Of a stretch of 64,000 nucleotides of DNA, positions 17,317-26,058 are shown in pieces. Source of the DNA: an uncultured Siphonobacter sp. (GTDB lineage Bacteria; Bacteroidota; Bacteroidia; Cytophagales; Spirosomataceae); assembly GCA_913775095.1 (NCBI GenBank), contig CAJYIW010000019.1, positions 496,001-560,000 of the forward strand, written 5' to 3'. Below the pieces are notes generated by a model that saw only the letters and a program-made list of their open reading frames with translations, had not been told where the DNA came from and ran no database searches. The first letter of the stretch is position 1. Every line of letters begins with the position of its first letter. The position numbers and the translations under genes are program-made.

Positions 17317-18594
17317 TTAGAATTTAACAATCGCATGCATGCCAATGGTGGACTGACTATTCTTGGTGTAGGCACCGTTGCTGTCTTCGAATTTCTGCAG
17401 AGTGCCGGCGATTTTAGGATAGGTATCCATCCGGAATTCTGGTTTCAGTAACAAGTGTCCATCAGCTAAGGTGAAATTGGCCGTTACCGTGAATGAATTA
17501 ACGGAGGTACCTAACTCATCGGCATTTCTTACGGCACGATCACCTTTTTTATTGTCAAAGTACTCATAACGAACGCCTAAGCCAAATTTTTCGGTAAAGG
17601 CGAAGTTACTGTACGCCGCTACTCCACCCCATTTGGGAGTTGAAGTTGCATTATCACCCGGTTCTGTGGTTTTATTAGTGCCATAGGCCGCATTTAACCC
17701 TAAAAAGAAACGGTCCGTAATTTGATAGGTTGTTGCCAAATCGAACAAAGAATAGAAATTTCCTTTGGCTGGAGTGCCCATTTTCGAATATTCATTACTG
17801 CCAATCCAGTTCAAATATACATTAAAATTGGTTACGGGCGAGAAGAAAAATTGAGATATAATTCCCTTAGCTTTATTATTATCATTGATATTGTCAATAT
17901 TATTAACCACGCCAGCCATCAAATACGCTTTTTCACTGAAAGAGTACTGTGCTTTCGCACCTACGTGATAAAAAGGACCATTATTGAACAGATTTGATAG
18001 CGAGTAGTTGTAGTTTACCGGAGCATCAATCACTTCATACCCGATGTGCGTACCAAATTGTCCGGCCGTTATTGAAAATTTACCATTAAACTTATACGTC
18101 AGATACGCCTGCTTAATCGCTAATGCAGTAGAACCATTTGACCCGAGCGGGCTTAAGAAATTTCCGTAGTTGGCGATATCCGAGTTCGGACCGAACGTCA
18201 GATCGGCTACGGCATCCAGTTTATCACTGGTGTAAGCGACCTTTGTCTGAATGAGTCCCAGCGAAAACTGGCCTGAACGCTGATCGAAGGCACGGGCGTT
18301 TCCTACTTTGGGTGATCCATCTTCGTTAAACCCGGAGTTACCCAGATTCATGCCAGAAGCCGGATTATTCAGGTTAGCCATGTAATAGGTATCAATGTAA
18401 CCCGAGAAGGTCAGCTTTCCCTCTTCCTTTGTTTCCTTACCCTCTACTCCGGCAGGGGCTTGCTTGGTTGTATCCCTGGCTGCGGCCTGCGTTGATTTTT
18501 TAGGTTTTAATGTTTGCTTCGATTCTGGATAAATTTCAGCAAATGCTGGATACATACAAAACAAAGAAAAGATTGAAATAGCGACCTTTTTCAT
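17317..18594 (-). CDS. Outer-membrane beta-barrel porin upstream of amtB
   Basis: The 425-residue protein has a signal peptide (1-19, ending PAFA), a Lys/Ala/Thr-rich linker (about 25-55) and then a barrel of alternating aromatic and polar strands starting FSGYIDTYYMANLN, with many NY, YN and GxNxxYG strand signatures. It ends in a terminal aromatic residue (MHAIVKF), as outer-membrane barrels do. It resembles the BBP2-like porin group. It precedes the ammonium channel in one probable operon, so a role in letting ammonium or small nitrogen compounds across the outer membrane is likely by context but not shown. Confidence 0.85.
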   Translation of the reverse strand: MKKVAISIFSLFCMYPAFAEIYPESKQTLKPKKSTQAAARDTTKQAPAGVEGKETKEEGKLTFSGYIDTYYMANLNNPASGMNLGNSGFNEDGSPKVGNARAFDQRSGQFSLGLIQTKVAYTSDKLDAVADLTFGPNSDIANYGNFLSPLGSNGSTALAIKQAYLTYKFNGKFSITAGQFGTHIGYEVIDAPVNYNYSLSNLFNNGPFYHVGAKAQYSFSEKAYLMAGVVNNIDNINDNNKAKGIISQFFFSPVTNFNVYLNWIGSNEYSKMGTPAKGNFYSLFDLATTYQITDRFFLGLNAAYGTNKTTEPGDNATSTPKWGGVAAYSNFAFTEKFGLGVRYEYFDNKKGDRAVRNADELGTSVNSFTVTANFTLADGHLLLKPEFRMDTYPKIAGTLQKFEDSNGAYTKNSQSTIGMHAIVKF

Positions 18595-18964
18595 TATATA
18601 ATTTTGTTTACATTAATAATAATGGAGGTTTAAATATTGATCAAATATTATGTCAAAATGAAATAAATGCAAATTATAGGTTTCAAAATGTTGGTTTTAC
18701 AGAATAAAAATTGTAAATTCTTTAAATATAAATATTTTTTATAAGTTAAATGTATTTAAACTACACTTATAATAAGCTTGCATAATATTCCGATTATACG
18801 TTAGTTTGCAAAATTTTTTATAAATTAACGTATGGTAGTCATACTAGGATAAGTGCAAAAAAAAAAGGACGAGCCTTGCTCGTCCTTTAAAAATCATTGA
18901 CGTCGATTTATCGACTTACCCTGTCTTTGAAGGAATTCATTTCCCTCAAAGTATCTGTTCTTTA
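18595..18964. other. AT-rich intergenic region with ferredoxin terminator
   Basis: These 370 bases hold no supportable gene. The left 250 bases are very AT-rich and form the upstream region of the porin-amtB unit; no exact TAnnTTTG box on the minus strand was found. The right part carries the ferredoxin terminator (18864-18888). Confidence 0.6.
18864..18888 (-). terminator. Terminator hairpin near ferredoxin gene
   Basis: The stem AAAGGACGAG / CTCGTCCTTT with a five-base loop is followed by T-rich sequence on the minus strand. It lies about 77 bases past the ferredoxin stop. Confidence 0.82.
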
Positions 18965-19312
18965 TTACTCGTCGTGCAACCAGGCTTTCTTAGACATCAG
19001 TGTATCTTCATCCTCTTCATTCTCCGGATCCGGTACACAACAATCTACTGGACATACGGCTGCACACTGAGGTTCTTCGTGGAATCCAATGCACTCCGTA
19101 CATTTATCCGTAACAATGTAATAAAATTCTTCAGAGAAGGGAGTCTGAGCTTCTTTAGCACTCACCACGGTCCCGTCGCCCAATTCGACGTCCACCAGAG
19201 CAGTCCCGCCCGCAAAAGTCCAGGATACGCCGCCTTCGTAGATGGCTGTGTTTGGGCATTCGGGTTCGCAGGCACCGCAATTGATGCACTCGTCGGTAAT
19301 CATGATGGCCAT
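18965..19312 (-). CDS. 4Fe-4S dicluster ferredoxin
   Basis: The 115-residue protein has two ferredoxin-type cysteine motifs. The first is [12 protein letters not shown] (C9, C12, C15, C19). The second, after an insert, is [18 protein letters not shown], where the usual CxxC spacing is lengthened by a short loop. This is the Allochromatium-type 2[4Fe-4S] ferredoxin layout with an acidic C-terminal tail. It is a low-potential electron carrier in the cytoplasm; the partner enzyme is unknown. It is divergent from an acyl-CoA reductase gene, with 125 bases between the two starts. Confidence 0.93.
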   Translation of the reverse strand: MAIMITDECINCGACEPECPNTAIYEGGVSWTFAGGTALVDVELGDGTVVSAKEAQTPFSEEFYYIVTDKCTECIGFHEEPQCAAVCPVDCCVPDPENEEDEDTLMSKKAWLHDE

Positions 19313-19437
19313 GTCAGTCGCGTTTAGTAATTTCGTAGCCTATTAATCCAATCGGATAACAAATGTAATTAAATAAAGTTTGGGGCTCAAAAAAATCTGA
19401 ATTATCCCCCCGACGTATTATTTATTAAAGGAAACTC

Positions 19438-20457
19438 ATGTTAGTAAACCATAGAATACAGGCTCTTTCCCAGCTGGGAAACTGGCTTACCGATGAACAA
19501 AATGCGGCACAAATACAGGAATGGTCTGAATTTGCAAACCGTAAGAACGGCTGGTTCACGCCAGAATTAGTTCAGCTAAGTCTAAGGGAAATAGCTCGTC
19601 ATTTTCTCACGACCAACGCTCTGGAGGAATGGACTCAACGCTATCCCGCCCTGCACGCATCCGTTACTCCTAAAAAAATCGGGCTAGTACTGGCCGGGAA
19701 CCTGCCCGCCGTTGGGTTTCACGATGTGTTATGCGTATTAATTTCGGGTCATCACGCCTACATCAAGCCCAGCTCACAGGATGAAGTGCTGATTCGGGCC
19801 TTGCTGAAAAAACTGGTGGAGCTCGAGCCCGCTTTCGCAGAACAGATTACGTTTACGGAGTTAATGAAGGAAGTAGACGCCATGATTGCGACGGGTTCGG
19901 ATAATTCCGCCCGCTATTTCCATTATTATTTTGCAAAAAAACCACACATCATTCGTAAGAATCGCACTTCAGTAGCCATTTTGACGGGTACAGAAACCAG
20001 CGAGGAGCTCTTCAAACTGGGGCAGGATATTCTAATGTATTATGGACTGGGCTGTCGGAATATTTCCAAGGTATATGTACCCAGTGATTATGACTTCACG
20101 CCTTTTTTCGAAGCCATTGCTTCGCTGGAGTCGGTCACCAATAATCATAAATACGTTCATAACTACGATTATAACCGCTCGATTTACCTGGTAAACCGCA
20201 CGCCTTTTCTGGATAATGGTTTTCTTTCCGTCACCGAGAGTGCGTCTCTGGTTTCACCCCTTTCCGTTCTGTTTTACGAACGCTACGAAAGTCTGGAAAC
20301 CCTGAAAGGCGAACTTCAGTCCCTGGAAGAAAAAATTCAGTGCGTGGTTAGTCGGGATTTTCCGGGCAGTATTCCCTTCGGAACGACGCAGTCGCCTCAA
20401 CTCTGGGATTATGCAGACGGCGTGGATACTTTACAGTTTTTAACTGAGATTTCTTAA
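19438..20457 (+). CDS. Acyl-CoA reductase (LuxC family)
   Basis: This 339-residue protein belongs to the LuxC-type acyl-CoA reductase family, related to aldehyde dehydrogenases. It has KKIGLVLAGNLPAVGFHD near residues 80-97, the NAD-fold segment IATGSDNSARYFHYYF and the catalytic-cysteine region YYGLGCRNISKVYVP. Such enzymes reduce acyl-CoA to aldehydes. There is no luciferase or luxE neighbour, so a metabolic role in aldehyde or plasmalogen-type chemistry is more likely than bioluminescence. It is divergent from the ferredoxin gene, an arrangement that could reflect joint regulation. Confidence 0.88.
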   Translation: MLVNHRIQALSQLGNWLTDEQNAAQIQEWSEFANRKNGWFTPELVQLSLREIARHFLTTNALEEWTQRYPALHASVTPKKIGLVLAGNLPAVGFHDVLCVLISGHHAYIKPSSQDEVLIRALLKKLVELEPAFAEQITFTELMKEVDAMIATGSDNSARYFHYYFAKKPHIIRKNRTSVAILTGTETSEELFKLGQDILMYYGLGCRNISKVYVPSDYDFTPFFEAIASLESVTNNHKYVHNYDYNRSIYLVNRTPFLDNGFLSVTESASLVSPLSVLFYERYESLETLKGELQSLEEKIQCVVSRDFPGSIPFGTTQSPQLWDYADGVDTLQFLTEIS

Positions 20458-20461
20458 CAGC

Positions 20462-20487
20462 AAGGGCCGGGTAATAACCCGGCCTTT
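20462..20487. terminator. Terminator between acyl-CoA reductase and monooxygenase genes
   Basis: The stem GGCCGGGT / ACCCGGCC with an AATA loop is flanked by A on the left and T on the right. It lies between two convergent genes whose stops are 36 bases apart. Confidence 0.85.
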
Positions 20488-20493
20488 ATCTTT

Positions 20494-21636
20494 TCATTCC
20501 GGATTAAACAGGGCCAGCATTTGGTCCAACCCGTCTGGCGAATGCATGGCCTGCGTTTGATTGAGGGTCATTTGAGCAATTGCTCCCGCTCGTCTGCACA
20601 TATTTTTTTCATAGCAGGCAATGGCTGACAACGGTTCCTGAAATTCATGTAGGGCACTGGCCAATTCCAGGGCGTCGAGCATCGCCATATTTACGCCTTC
20701 GCCCGCGTAAGGCGGCATCAGGTGAGCCGCATCTCCGATCATCGTCAGATTAGGTAAGGCTCCCCACTGCTGGTCAGGCGGCATGCAATACTGAGGTCGC
20801 GGTATGAAGGCCGGTTCGGCATTTTCAAACAACGTTGCCCACAGCGGATCCCAGTCGAAAAATTCAGTTGTAAACCATTGGGTTACGGCGGAGGTATCCG
20901 TGAAATCAATGCCACTATTTTTAGCCCAGCATTCATCCGTTTGGCAACCCGTGTAAAACACGACACTGCCATCTCCTTTAGAACTTACAATCAGTGTCTT
21001 AGAATCGCTCAGAGCGAAGATTTTACCACCGTGGAGTAAGGCATGAATCGCCGGAACCGCCGTTTCGGAATGCTTCACGGTTCCTTCCACAATGGTAATT
21101 CCCACGTAAAAAGGACGGATGGGCGTCAGAAACGGACGGATTTTGGAATGGGCCCCATCCGCCCCTATAACCAGATCAGCATAGGCTGACTGACCGCTGG
21201 TAAATTCCAGCCTCCAGCCTTTGCCTTCGGGATTCATGGTTTGAAAACGGCTATTCCAGACGACGGTTCCCGGTTGCAGCGAGTCCAGTAACAGCGTACG
21301 CAAGGGTCCCCGGTCAATTTCAGGACGAAAAAGTTCTTCGCCGTTCGTACCAATATCGTCCATCAGAATGGTTGCCTTTTTGTCGACAATCCGCATATGA
21401 TCGGCACCGGGACGGTAACTGGCTTTGAAGGCTTCGGTCAATCCGGCAGCCTCCAGGGCTTTTAAGCCAGATTCTTCGTGTAAATCCAGCGTGGCCCCCT
21501 GAACGCGAACGTGTTCGTTTTCATCTCTTTCATACACCTTCACGTTCAGACCTTTGAGCTGGAGCAGCCGGGCCAGGGTTAATCCGCCGGGGCCTCCGCC
21601 GACGATGGCAATGTGTTGATTGAATAATGGATTCAT
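20494..21636 (-). CDS. FAD-dependent monooxygenase, Tet(X)-like
   Basis: The 380-residue flavoprotein has the Rossmann motif GGGPGGLTLARLL at the N-terminus, EIDRGPLRTLLLDSL and the FAD-binding GDAAHLMPPYAGEGVNMAMLDAL near residue 300. These segments match the layout of Tet(X), the flavin monooxygenase that hydroxylates tetracyclines, including the shared IxRxxLRxxLLxSL and MIGDAAHLMPP strings. Identity is clearly partial, so the natural substrate is unknown and resistance cannot be claimed. It lies 19 bases after a TetR regulator gene on the same strand and is probably cotranscribed and controlled by it. Confidence 0.9.
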   Translation of the reverse strand: MNPLFNQHIAIVGGGPGGLTLARLLQLKGLNVKVYERDENEHVRVQGATLDLHEESGLKALEAAGLTEAFKASYRPGADHMRIVDKKATILMDDIGTNGEELFRPEIDRGPLRTLLLDSLQPGTVVWNSRFQTMNPEGKGWRLEFTSGQSAYADLVIGADGAHSKIRPFLTPIRPFYVGITIVEGTVKHSETAVPAIHALLHGGKIFALSDSKTLIVSSKGDGSVVFYTGCQTDECWAKNSGIDFTDTSAVTQWFTTEFFDWDPLWATLFENAEPAFIPRPQYCMPPDQQWGALPNLTMIGDAAHLMPPYAGEGVNMAMLDALELASALHEFQEPLSAIACYEKNMCRRAGAIAQMTLNQTQAMHSPDGLDQMLALFNPE

Positions 21637-21655
21637 GGCTTTTACTAAAATTGTA

Positions 21656-22261
21656 TTAAAGCGTATTGGTCATCAGGCCTTTCATGACCGCCTGGCAACT
21701 TTGAGCAATGAGTTCTTTTGTAATGATCTGCTGAGGCCGGTTCATGTGCTCAAAATATTCATGGATCAGTTCCAGCACCGGGGCAAACAACAACGCTCGC
21801 TGAACTTCCAGTGGCACTTTAATGAGAGTTCCCTTAGAGGTATGACGATTCAGGAAGCGATGCACGGGGGCAAAAAACTGACCTTGCGTGATGTTCTTTT
21901 CCTGAAAGGACTGATTCAGCAGTGGCGATGATTTACCGTACTGCATCAGGACAAAGGCCGCCCGGTTCTCAATAAAATATTGAAAGGTATTCTGCCAGAT
22001 TTTCTGTACTCCCTCGGAAAAAGGCATGTCCTCGTCAAAATCCTGAATGACGGCTGCCTCGTAAGAGCCTAATACTTCTTCAATGAAGAGCTTCACCAGC
22101 AGATCATCTTTATTTTCATACTTGAGGTAAATCGTACGTGGTGAAATGTTAGCCTCTTTTGCCAGTTTCTGCATACTCAGATTCTCCAGGCCCTCCTCCG
22201 CGATGATTCGCAGAGCCGTGGCACGGATGGCTTCTTCTTTCTCGATATTCTTTGGTCTCAT
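21656..22261 (-). CDS. TetR/AcrR family transcriptional regulator
   Basis: This 201-residue protein has an N-terminal TetR helix-turn-helix (residues about 8-55; LSMQKLAKEANISPRTIYLKYENKDDLL) and a divergent all-helical ligand-binding C-terminus. TetR proteins are usually ligand-released repressors. It heads a two-gene unit with the Tet(X)-like monooxygenase downstream, so it probably controls that gene and itself in response to a compound the enzyme handles. No palindromic operator upstream could be identified by eye. Confidence 0.9.
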   Translation of the reverse strand: MRPKNIEKEEAIRATALRIIAEEGLENLSMQKLAKEANISPRTIYLKYENKDDLLVKLFIEEVLGSYEAAVIQDFDEDMPFSEGVQKIWQNTFQYFIENRAAFVLMQYGKSSPLLNQSFQEKNITQGQFFAPVHRFLNRHTSKGTLIKVPLEVQRALLFAPVLELIHEYFEHMNRPQQIITKELIAQSCQAVMKGLMTNTL

Positions 22262-22326
22262 GCCTTAGCTTAAAATGATAGTCAAAAGTAAATAAATGTT
22301 TACTTATTAAAAAATAAATTATAAAA

Positions 22327-22354
22327 AAAGGCTTATTACCTGTAATAAGCCTTT
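22327..22354 (-). terminator. Terminator of DUF5686 gene
   Basis: The 13-base-pair stem AAAGGCTTATTAC / GTAATAAGCCTTT with a two-base loop is followed by a T run on the minus strand. It lies 26 bases past the stop at 22381. Confidence 0.88.
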
Positions 22355-22380
22355 GATAATGAGATTTAAACATTTTTATA

Positions 22381-24951
22381 TTAGAAGGCCGAACGAATTC
22401 GGAATCCGATACTTTGGTAGTGGTTTTTCTGAAAAGTTCCGATGACCTCGGCTCCGAATATTTTCAAAATTCCGTCGAATCCATACCCTATTTCCAGATA
22501 GCCCAGGTTATTCGTTTTCAGGTAATTGGCGAACAGATTTTCCCGTATGCCATACAGCCTGACCGGGGTAATCTGGGTTAGCAGAAACTTCCGGAACTGG
22601 TAACTGCCATGAGCCTGTAAGTAACTCGACGAAGTACTGTATCGATAATAATTCAACATTCTGAAGTTCGTCAGACCCGGACTTTGGAAGAGAATTTCAT
22701 TCCCATTGAAGTGCTTGAAATCCATGAAATAGTAAGGCTTGTGCGTAAATCCACCCGCTTTGACCGCGTAACTGAATGCGTTCCGGAAGAGCGTCACTTC
22801 ATCCCGAATGCCCAGTCCCAGCCGGCCCAGGGTTCGGCTACCAGCAACGCCCAGCGTATAATTTCCGGTTAATTCCGGTGAGCGATTGTTGACTACATAG
22901 CGTCTGCCATTCATAATGACTGCTTTGGCAAAGGGTCGATACGATACCCCCACCGTGGCAATAGCCGCCCGGTTTGAACTGAAACTGGCCTGATTCGGAT
23001 ATTCAAGGTCAATCGGACTATTGGGCGTAAATTCAACCTCCCGCCGATCAACCCATCCTTTGCTTACGTTATTTTCCAGCGAATAACGGTCTTCTACCCT
23101 GGCCGTGAACGATGCTTTCAGACGGTTCCCCAGCTGCTGCGTTACCGATGCTTCTGCGTACGTTTTCTCGTATAGTTTCATCAGGTTCCGTTCCCGAAAC
23201 AGGGTATAGTACGTATTCCAGGTTTCCGGAATCGGGTTGGCTAGATTGAACTGAAAGACATTTCTTCCGGCCTGAAGCATAACACTGGTATGTTCATTAG
23301 CAAAGCCCGTAGTCAAACCGCCGTTCAGTCGATGACGGGCCACGGAATACCGTCCATCCAGAGCCACGTACCAGCGGGCCGTTTTGGACAAACGCTCGGT
23401 ATAAGCCAGCCGGGTTTTGAAGACGTACCCTTCCACGGAATTAAAAAAATCAAATTTGGTAAGGTTCATTACGGGCGAATCGAACGTCAGCGAGCGGCGA
23501 TACCACTCTCCTTCCCGGCGTGTTCCATAATTATACGTATGCCCTCCAATGAGATGCCCCAGTTTGAAGGCGGGAAGGTTCCTGATGGAATCTTTCCGGA
23601 TCTTGACCTCGTTTGCCTTATACAAACTATCTGCCCGCTGATATCCCTGAGTTTCCATCGTGGTGAGAGGCACCTGCCGCTCGCCTTCCCAGAAGGTGTT
23701 GGGTTGTTTGCGGGCCAGCGAGTCCACTTCGAAGTTCCAGTTCCGGATAACGGCCACGTCCTCTCCCTGTTTTTTACGCTCCTTCCGCTCTTCCTTTTCC
23801 ATCTGGTCGACCATTTTTCGTAATTGCTTCCGAGTGGCCTGAGGCGGCAGGGTTTTGATAGCTCCGGGTTTGCGAAGGGAAGCGGCCAGTTCTTTGTCAA
23901 TTTTTTCATCGACTACTTCCGGAACCTGCTGGTATCGGGGGTTAACCTTAATCTGGTAATTCCGGACAGAGGTTACGTAACGCGTTTCCCCCCTGGCTCC
24001 GAAAAGACTGATTTTGGCGTTGGTTTCCAGCTGAACGGGCATCCAGACATTTTCGAAGGGCGAAAACAACTGTCGAATACTGAAATCGATCCCGTTTTCG
24101 TCCTGAAAAGTAAAGGACAGGCTATGAATGCTCCAGGTGTTCTCGATAAGATTAATCGTGCCATTCAGCACGTTGATTCCCTTACTTCTCGGCGTTACCT
24201 TGATCCGATTCACGGTCATGCCCCGATCAGTGAAAAACCCGAGGTATTCATAGGTATAATAGCCGAACGATTTAGGCGATAAAGGCGAGACGATGTCCCC
24301 CAGTTTGGGATTATAAAAACTCAGTCGGGCGAAGTTGATGGAAGGGTTGGCCCCCGGCGGCAGATTGGAACGAATGGATCGTACTTTTTCCGTGACCTGA
24401 TTGGGTTGGCGAAAATCGATGTCATTAATTGATTCCAGCACATAAGTAGTTCCTACCTGAAGGTTTGCTTTCTTCAGGGCATCCTGAAACAGGAAAGGTA
24501 CTTTTTCAATTCTAAAATTCCCCTTTACGTAGGTTCGGGCGGACCACTGATCCACCTCCAGCTGATGGAAACGAGCCGTAGCGATGGCCTTCCGCATAAT
24601 GGTGTACGCGGGATCTTCCCTGCTTTTGCCCACCCGGATTTCAGCCAGACGTACGGCTACCTGTTCCAGAGCAATGTCCAGCGTTAGGTAATCGTCCTTC
24701 ACTTCGGCCTTCCGAACTTCGGTCTGGTGGTTCAGGTATTGAAACTGAAGTTCGTACGTTCCGGGTTGTAACCTGATTTCGTAGCGTCCTTCCTCATTGG
24801 CCATGGTTCCGGTCTGGGTTCCTTTGACCTGAATGGAGGCGAAAGGCAGCACTTCTCCGCTTTTGTTTTTAACCATTCCTTTCACGCCCTGAGCAAAAGA
24901 CGGAGACTCACAAATAAGTATAATCCAGCAAAGAAGGAAACGTAGATTCAC
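22381..24951 (-). CDS. DUF5686 outer-membrane protein with carboxypeptidase-regulatory-like domain
   Basis: This protein of about 856 residues has a signal peptide (ending SPSFAQG), then a carboxypeptidase-regulatory-like domain (VKGMVKNKSGEVLPFASIQVKG to about residue 95), then a long DUF5686 region with a beta-rich C-terminal half that looks like an outer-membrane barrel ending in an aromatic residue. Function is unknown; the family is confined to Bacteroidota. An in-frame GTG at 25005 lies inside the terminator of the upstream gene, so the GTG at 24951, which begins a clean signal peptide, is chosen as the start. Confidence 0.85.
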   Translation of the reverse strand: MNLRFLLCWIILICESPSFAQGVKGMVKNKSGEVLPFASIQVKGTQTGTMANEEGRYEIRLQPGTYELQFQYLNHQTEVRKAEVKDDYLTLDIALEQVAVRLAEIRVGKSREDPAYTIMRKAIATARFHQLEVDQWSARTYVKGNFRIEKVPFLFQDALKKANLQVGTTYVLESINDIDFRQPNQVTEKVRSIRSNLPPGANPSINFARLSFYNPKLGDIVSPLSPKSFGYYTYEYLGFFTDRGMTVNRIKVTPRSKGINVLNGTINLIENTWSIHSLSFTFQDENGIDFSIRQLFSPFENVWMPVQLETNAKISLFGARGETRYVTSVRNYQIKVNPRYQQVPEVVDEKIDKELAASLRKPGAIKTLPPQATRKQLRKMVDQMEKEERKERKKQGEDVAVIRNWNFEVDSLARKQPNTFWEGERQVPLTTMETQGYQRADSLYKANEVKIRKDSIRNLPAFKLGHLIGGHTYNYGTRREGEWYRRSLTFDSPVMNLTKFDFFNSVEGYVFKTRLAYTERLSKTARWYVALDGRYSVARHRLNGGLTTGFANEHTSVMLQAGRNVFQFNLANPIPETWNTYYTLFRERNLMKLYEKTYAEASVTQQLGNRLKASFTARVEDRYSLENNVSKGWVDRREVEFTPNSPIDLEYPNQASFSSNRAAIATVGVSYRPFAKAVIMNGRRYVVNNRSPELTGNYTLGVAGSRTLGRLGLGIRDEVTLFRNAFSYAVKAGGFTHKPYYFMDFKHFNGNEILFQSPGLTNFRMLNYYRYSTSSSYLQAHGSYQFRKFLLTQITPVRLYGIRENLFANYLKTNNLGYLEIGYGFDGILKIFGAEVIGTFQKNHYQSIGFRIRSAF

Positions 24952-24984
24952 AGATACTTCGATTAGTTTCCCTAGTATATGCAG

Positions 24985-25014
24985 AAAAGACCGGCGAAGT
25001 TGCACCGGCCTTTT
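24985..25014 (-). terminator. Terminator of esterase gene
   Basis: An imperfect stem pairs AAAAG plus CCGG with CCGG plus CTTTT and is followed by a T run on the minus strand. It sits 15 bases past the esterase stop and overlaps a possible upstream start codon of the DUF5686 frame. Confidence 0.8.
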
Positions 25015-25029
25015 CTTTTTAAATTTTAT

Positions 25030-25827
25030 TTAGCTTCGTTTTCCGAAAGCCCAGGTCAGAAACCGGGGCATCACGGCTCCCCAGGTCTCGGGGTTATGCT
25101 GCCCTCCGGGTACCTCCACGTAGGTGAAATCTGTTTCAGCACTATAACCTTTCGCTTCCAGCTCTTTCATTAAATCGAGCGTATCGTCGATGGCATCAAT
25201 AATTCCGTTGTTATTCCGGTCATCCCGTTCATCGTCCGTACCCGCCTGTAACCAGAATTTCAACGCTGGTTTATGAGTTGACTGACGAATTTGCACGTGC
25301 ATAATGCGGTCATTTTCATCATCGTATCCTTCCTCGTAGGCCCGGCTTCGCCACCAGAGTGATCCTGAAAAAACACCCACTTTTGAAAACACGCCGGAAT
25401 GATTCCAGGCCGTATCCAACGCCGACAAGCCCCCCAGGGAAAAACCCGCAATGGCCCTCGATTCGGCATGATCCCGGAGGCGGAAACGCTCGTTGAGATA
25501 GGGTAACAACTCCTGTAGAATGAACTGATTATGAGCTTCGGCCTTACTACCCCGTCCTTTGTAATCCGGCTGGTGGGCCGTGCCGTATTCCCATAAACGT
25601 AACTCATTGGCATGAATCCCCACAATGATCAGGTCCGAGATTTCCTGCTGACGGTAAAGATATTCCACTCGTTCGGCCAATTGGAGACGTTCAAAGTCTT
25701 GTCCGTCATTCAGGATTAACAAGCGAAAAGCTTCGTTCGATTCGTCGTAATGCGATGGTAACAAAAAGGTTAATTCCACCTGACGTTCCAGAAACCGCGA
25801 ATGAAGGGATACCGTCCGGTTCTGCAT
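25030..25827 (-). CDS. Esterase, alpha/beta hydrolase (PF00756-type)
   Basis: The 265-residue protein has the nucleophile elbow GFSLGG (Ser130), a late catalytic His in GGQHNPETW (His244), and an acidic loop TDDERDDRNNNGIIDAIDD that looks like a calcium-binding insert near the expected Asp position. This is the layout of the esterase-D/IroE/Fes group that cleaves ester bonds such as those in siderophores or acylated sugars. No signal peptide is seen, so it is probably cytoplasmic. It is divergent from the amidoligase cluster, whose first gene encodes a distantly similar hydrolase. Confidence 0.88.
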   Translation of the reverse strand: MQNRTVSLHSRFLERQVELTFLLPSHYDESNEAFRLLILNDGQDFERLQLAERVEYLYRQQEISDLIIVGIHANELRLWEYGTAHQPDYKGRGSKAEAHNQFILQELLPYLNERFRLRDHAESRAIAGFSLGGLSALDTAWNHSGVFSKVGVFSGSLWWRSRAYEEGYDDENDRIMHVQIRQSTHKPALKFWLQAGTDDERDDRNNNGIIDAIDDTLDLMKELEAKGYSAETDFTYVEVPGGQHNPETWGAVMPRFLTWAFGKRS

Positions 25828-26058
25828 ATTGTATTTAATTTGGTACTGACTGATGAGAAACCCCTGCAGGGGATGAAATAAACTTACAAATTAAGCAGGA
25901 TATTTCTCAGCAAACGTTACACTTACTCTGATCCAAATTAAATTTTTGTAAAACTTATTTAAAGGATAATAAATATTAATTTTTAACAAAAAGCATTTAA
26001 TTTATTTTGGATAAATAAAAAATGAAATGAATCTTGGGTAAAGAAATCTCTTCATCAC

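Noticed and set aside
20494-21636. Confirmed tetracycline resistance gene
   Set aside because: Sequence similarity to Tet(X) is partial and the substrate-contact residues cannot be confirmed by eye, so only a family-level statement is supported.
23290-24282. Plus-strand frames of 177 and 152 codons opposite the DUF5686 gene
   Set aside because: The minus-strand gene is continuous and has recognised domains; the plus-strand frames have no promoter, signal or family content.
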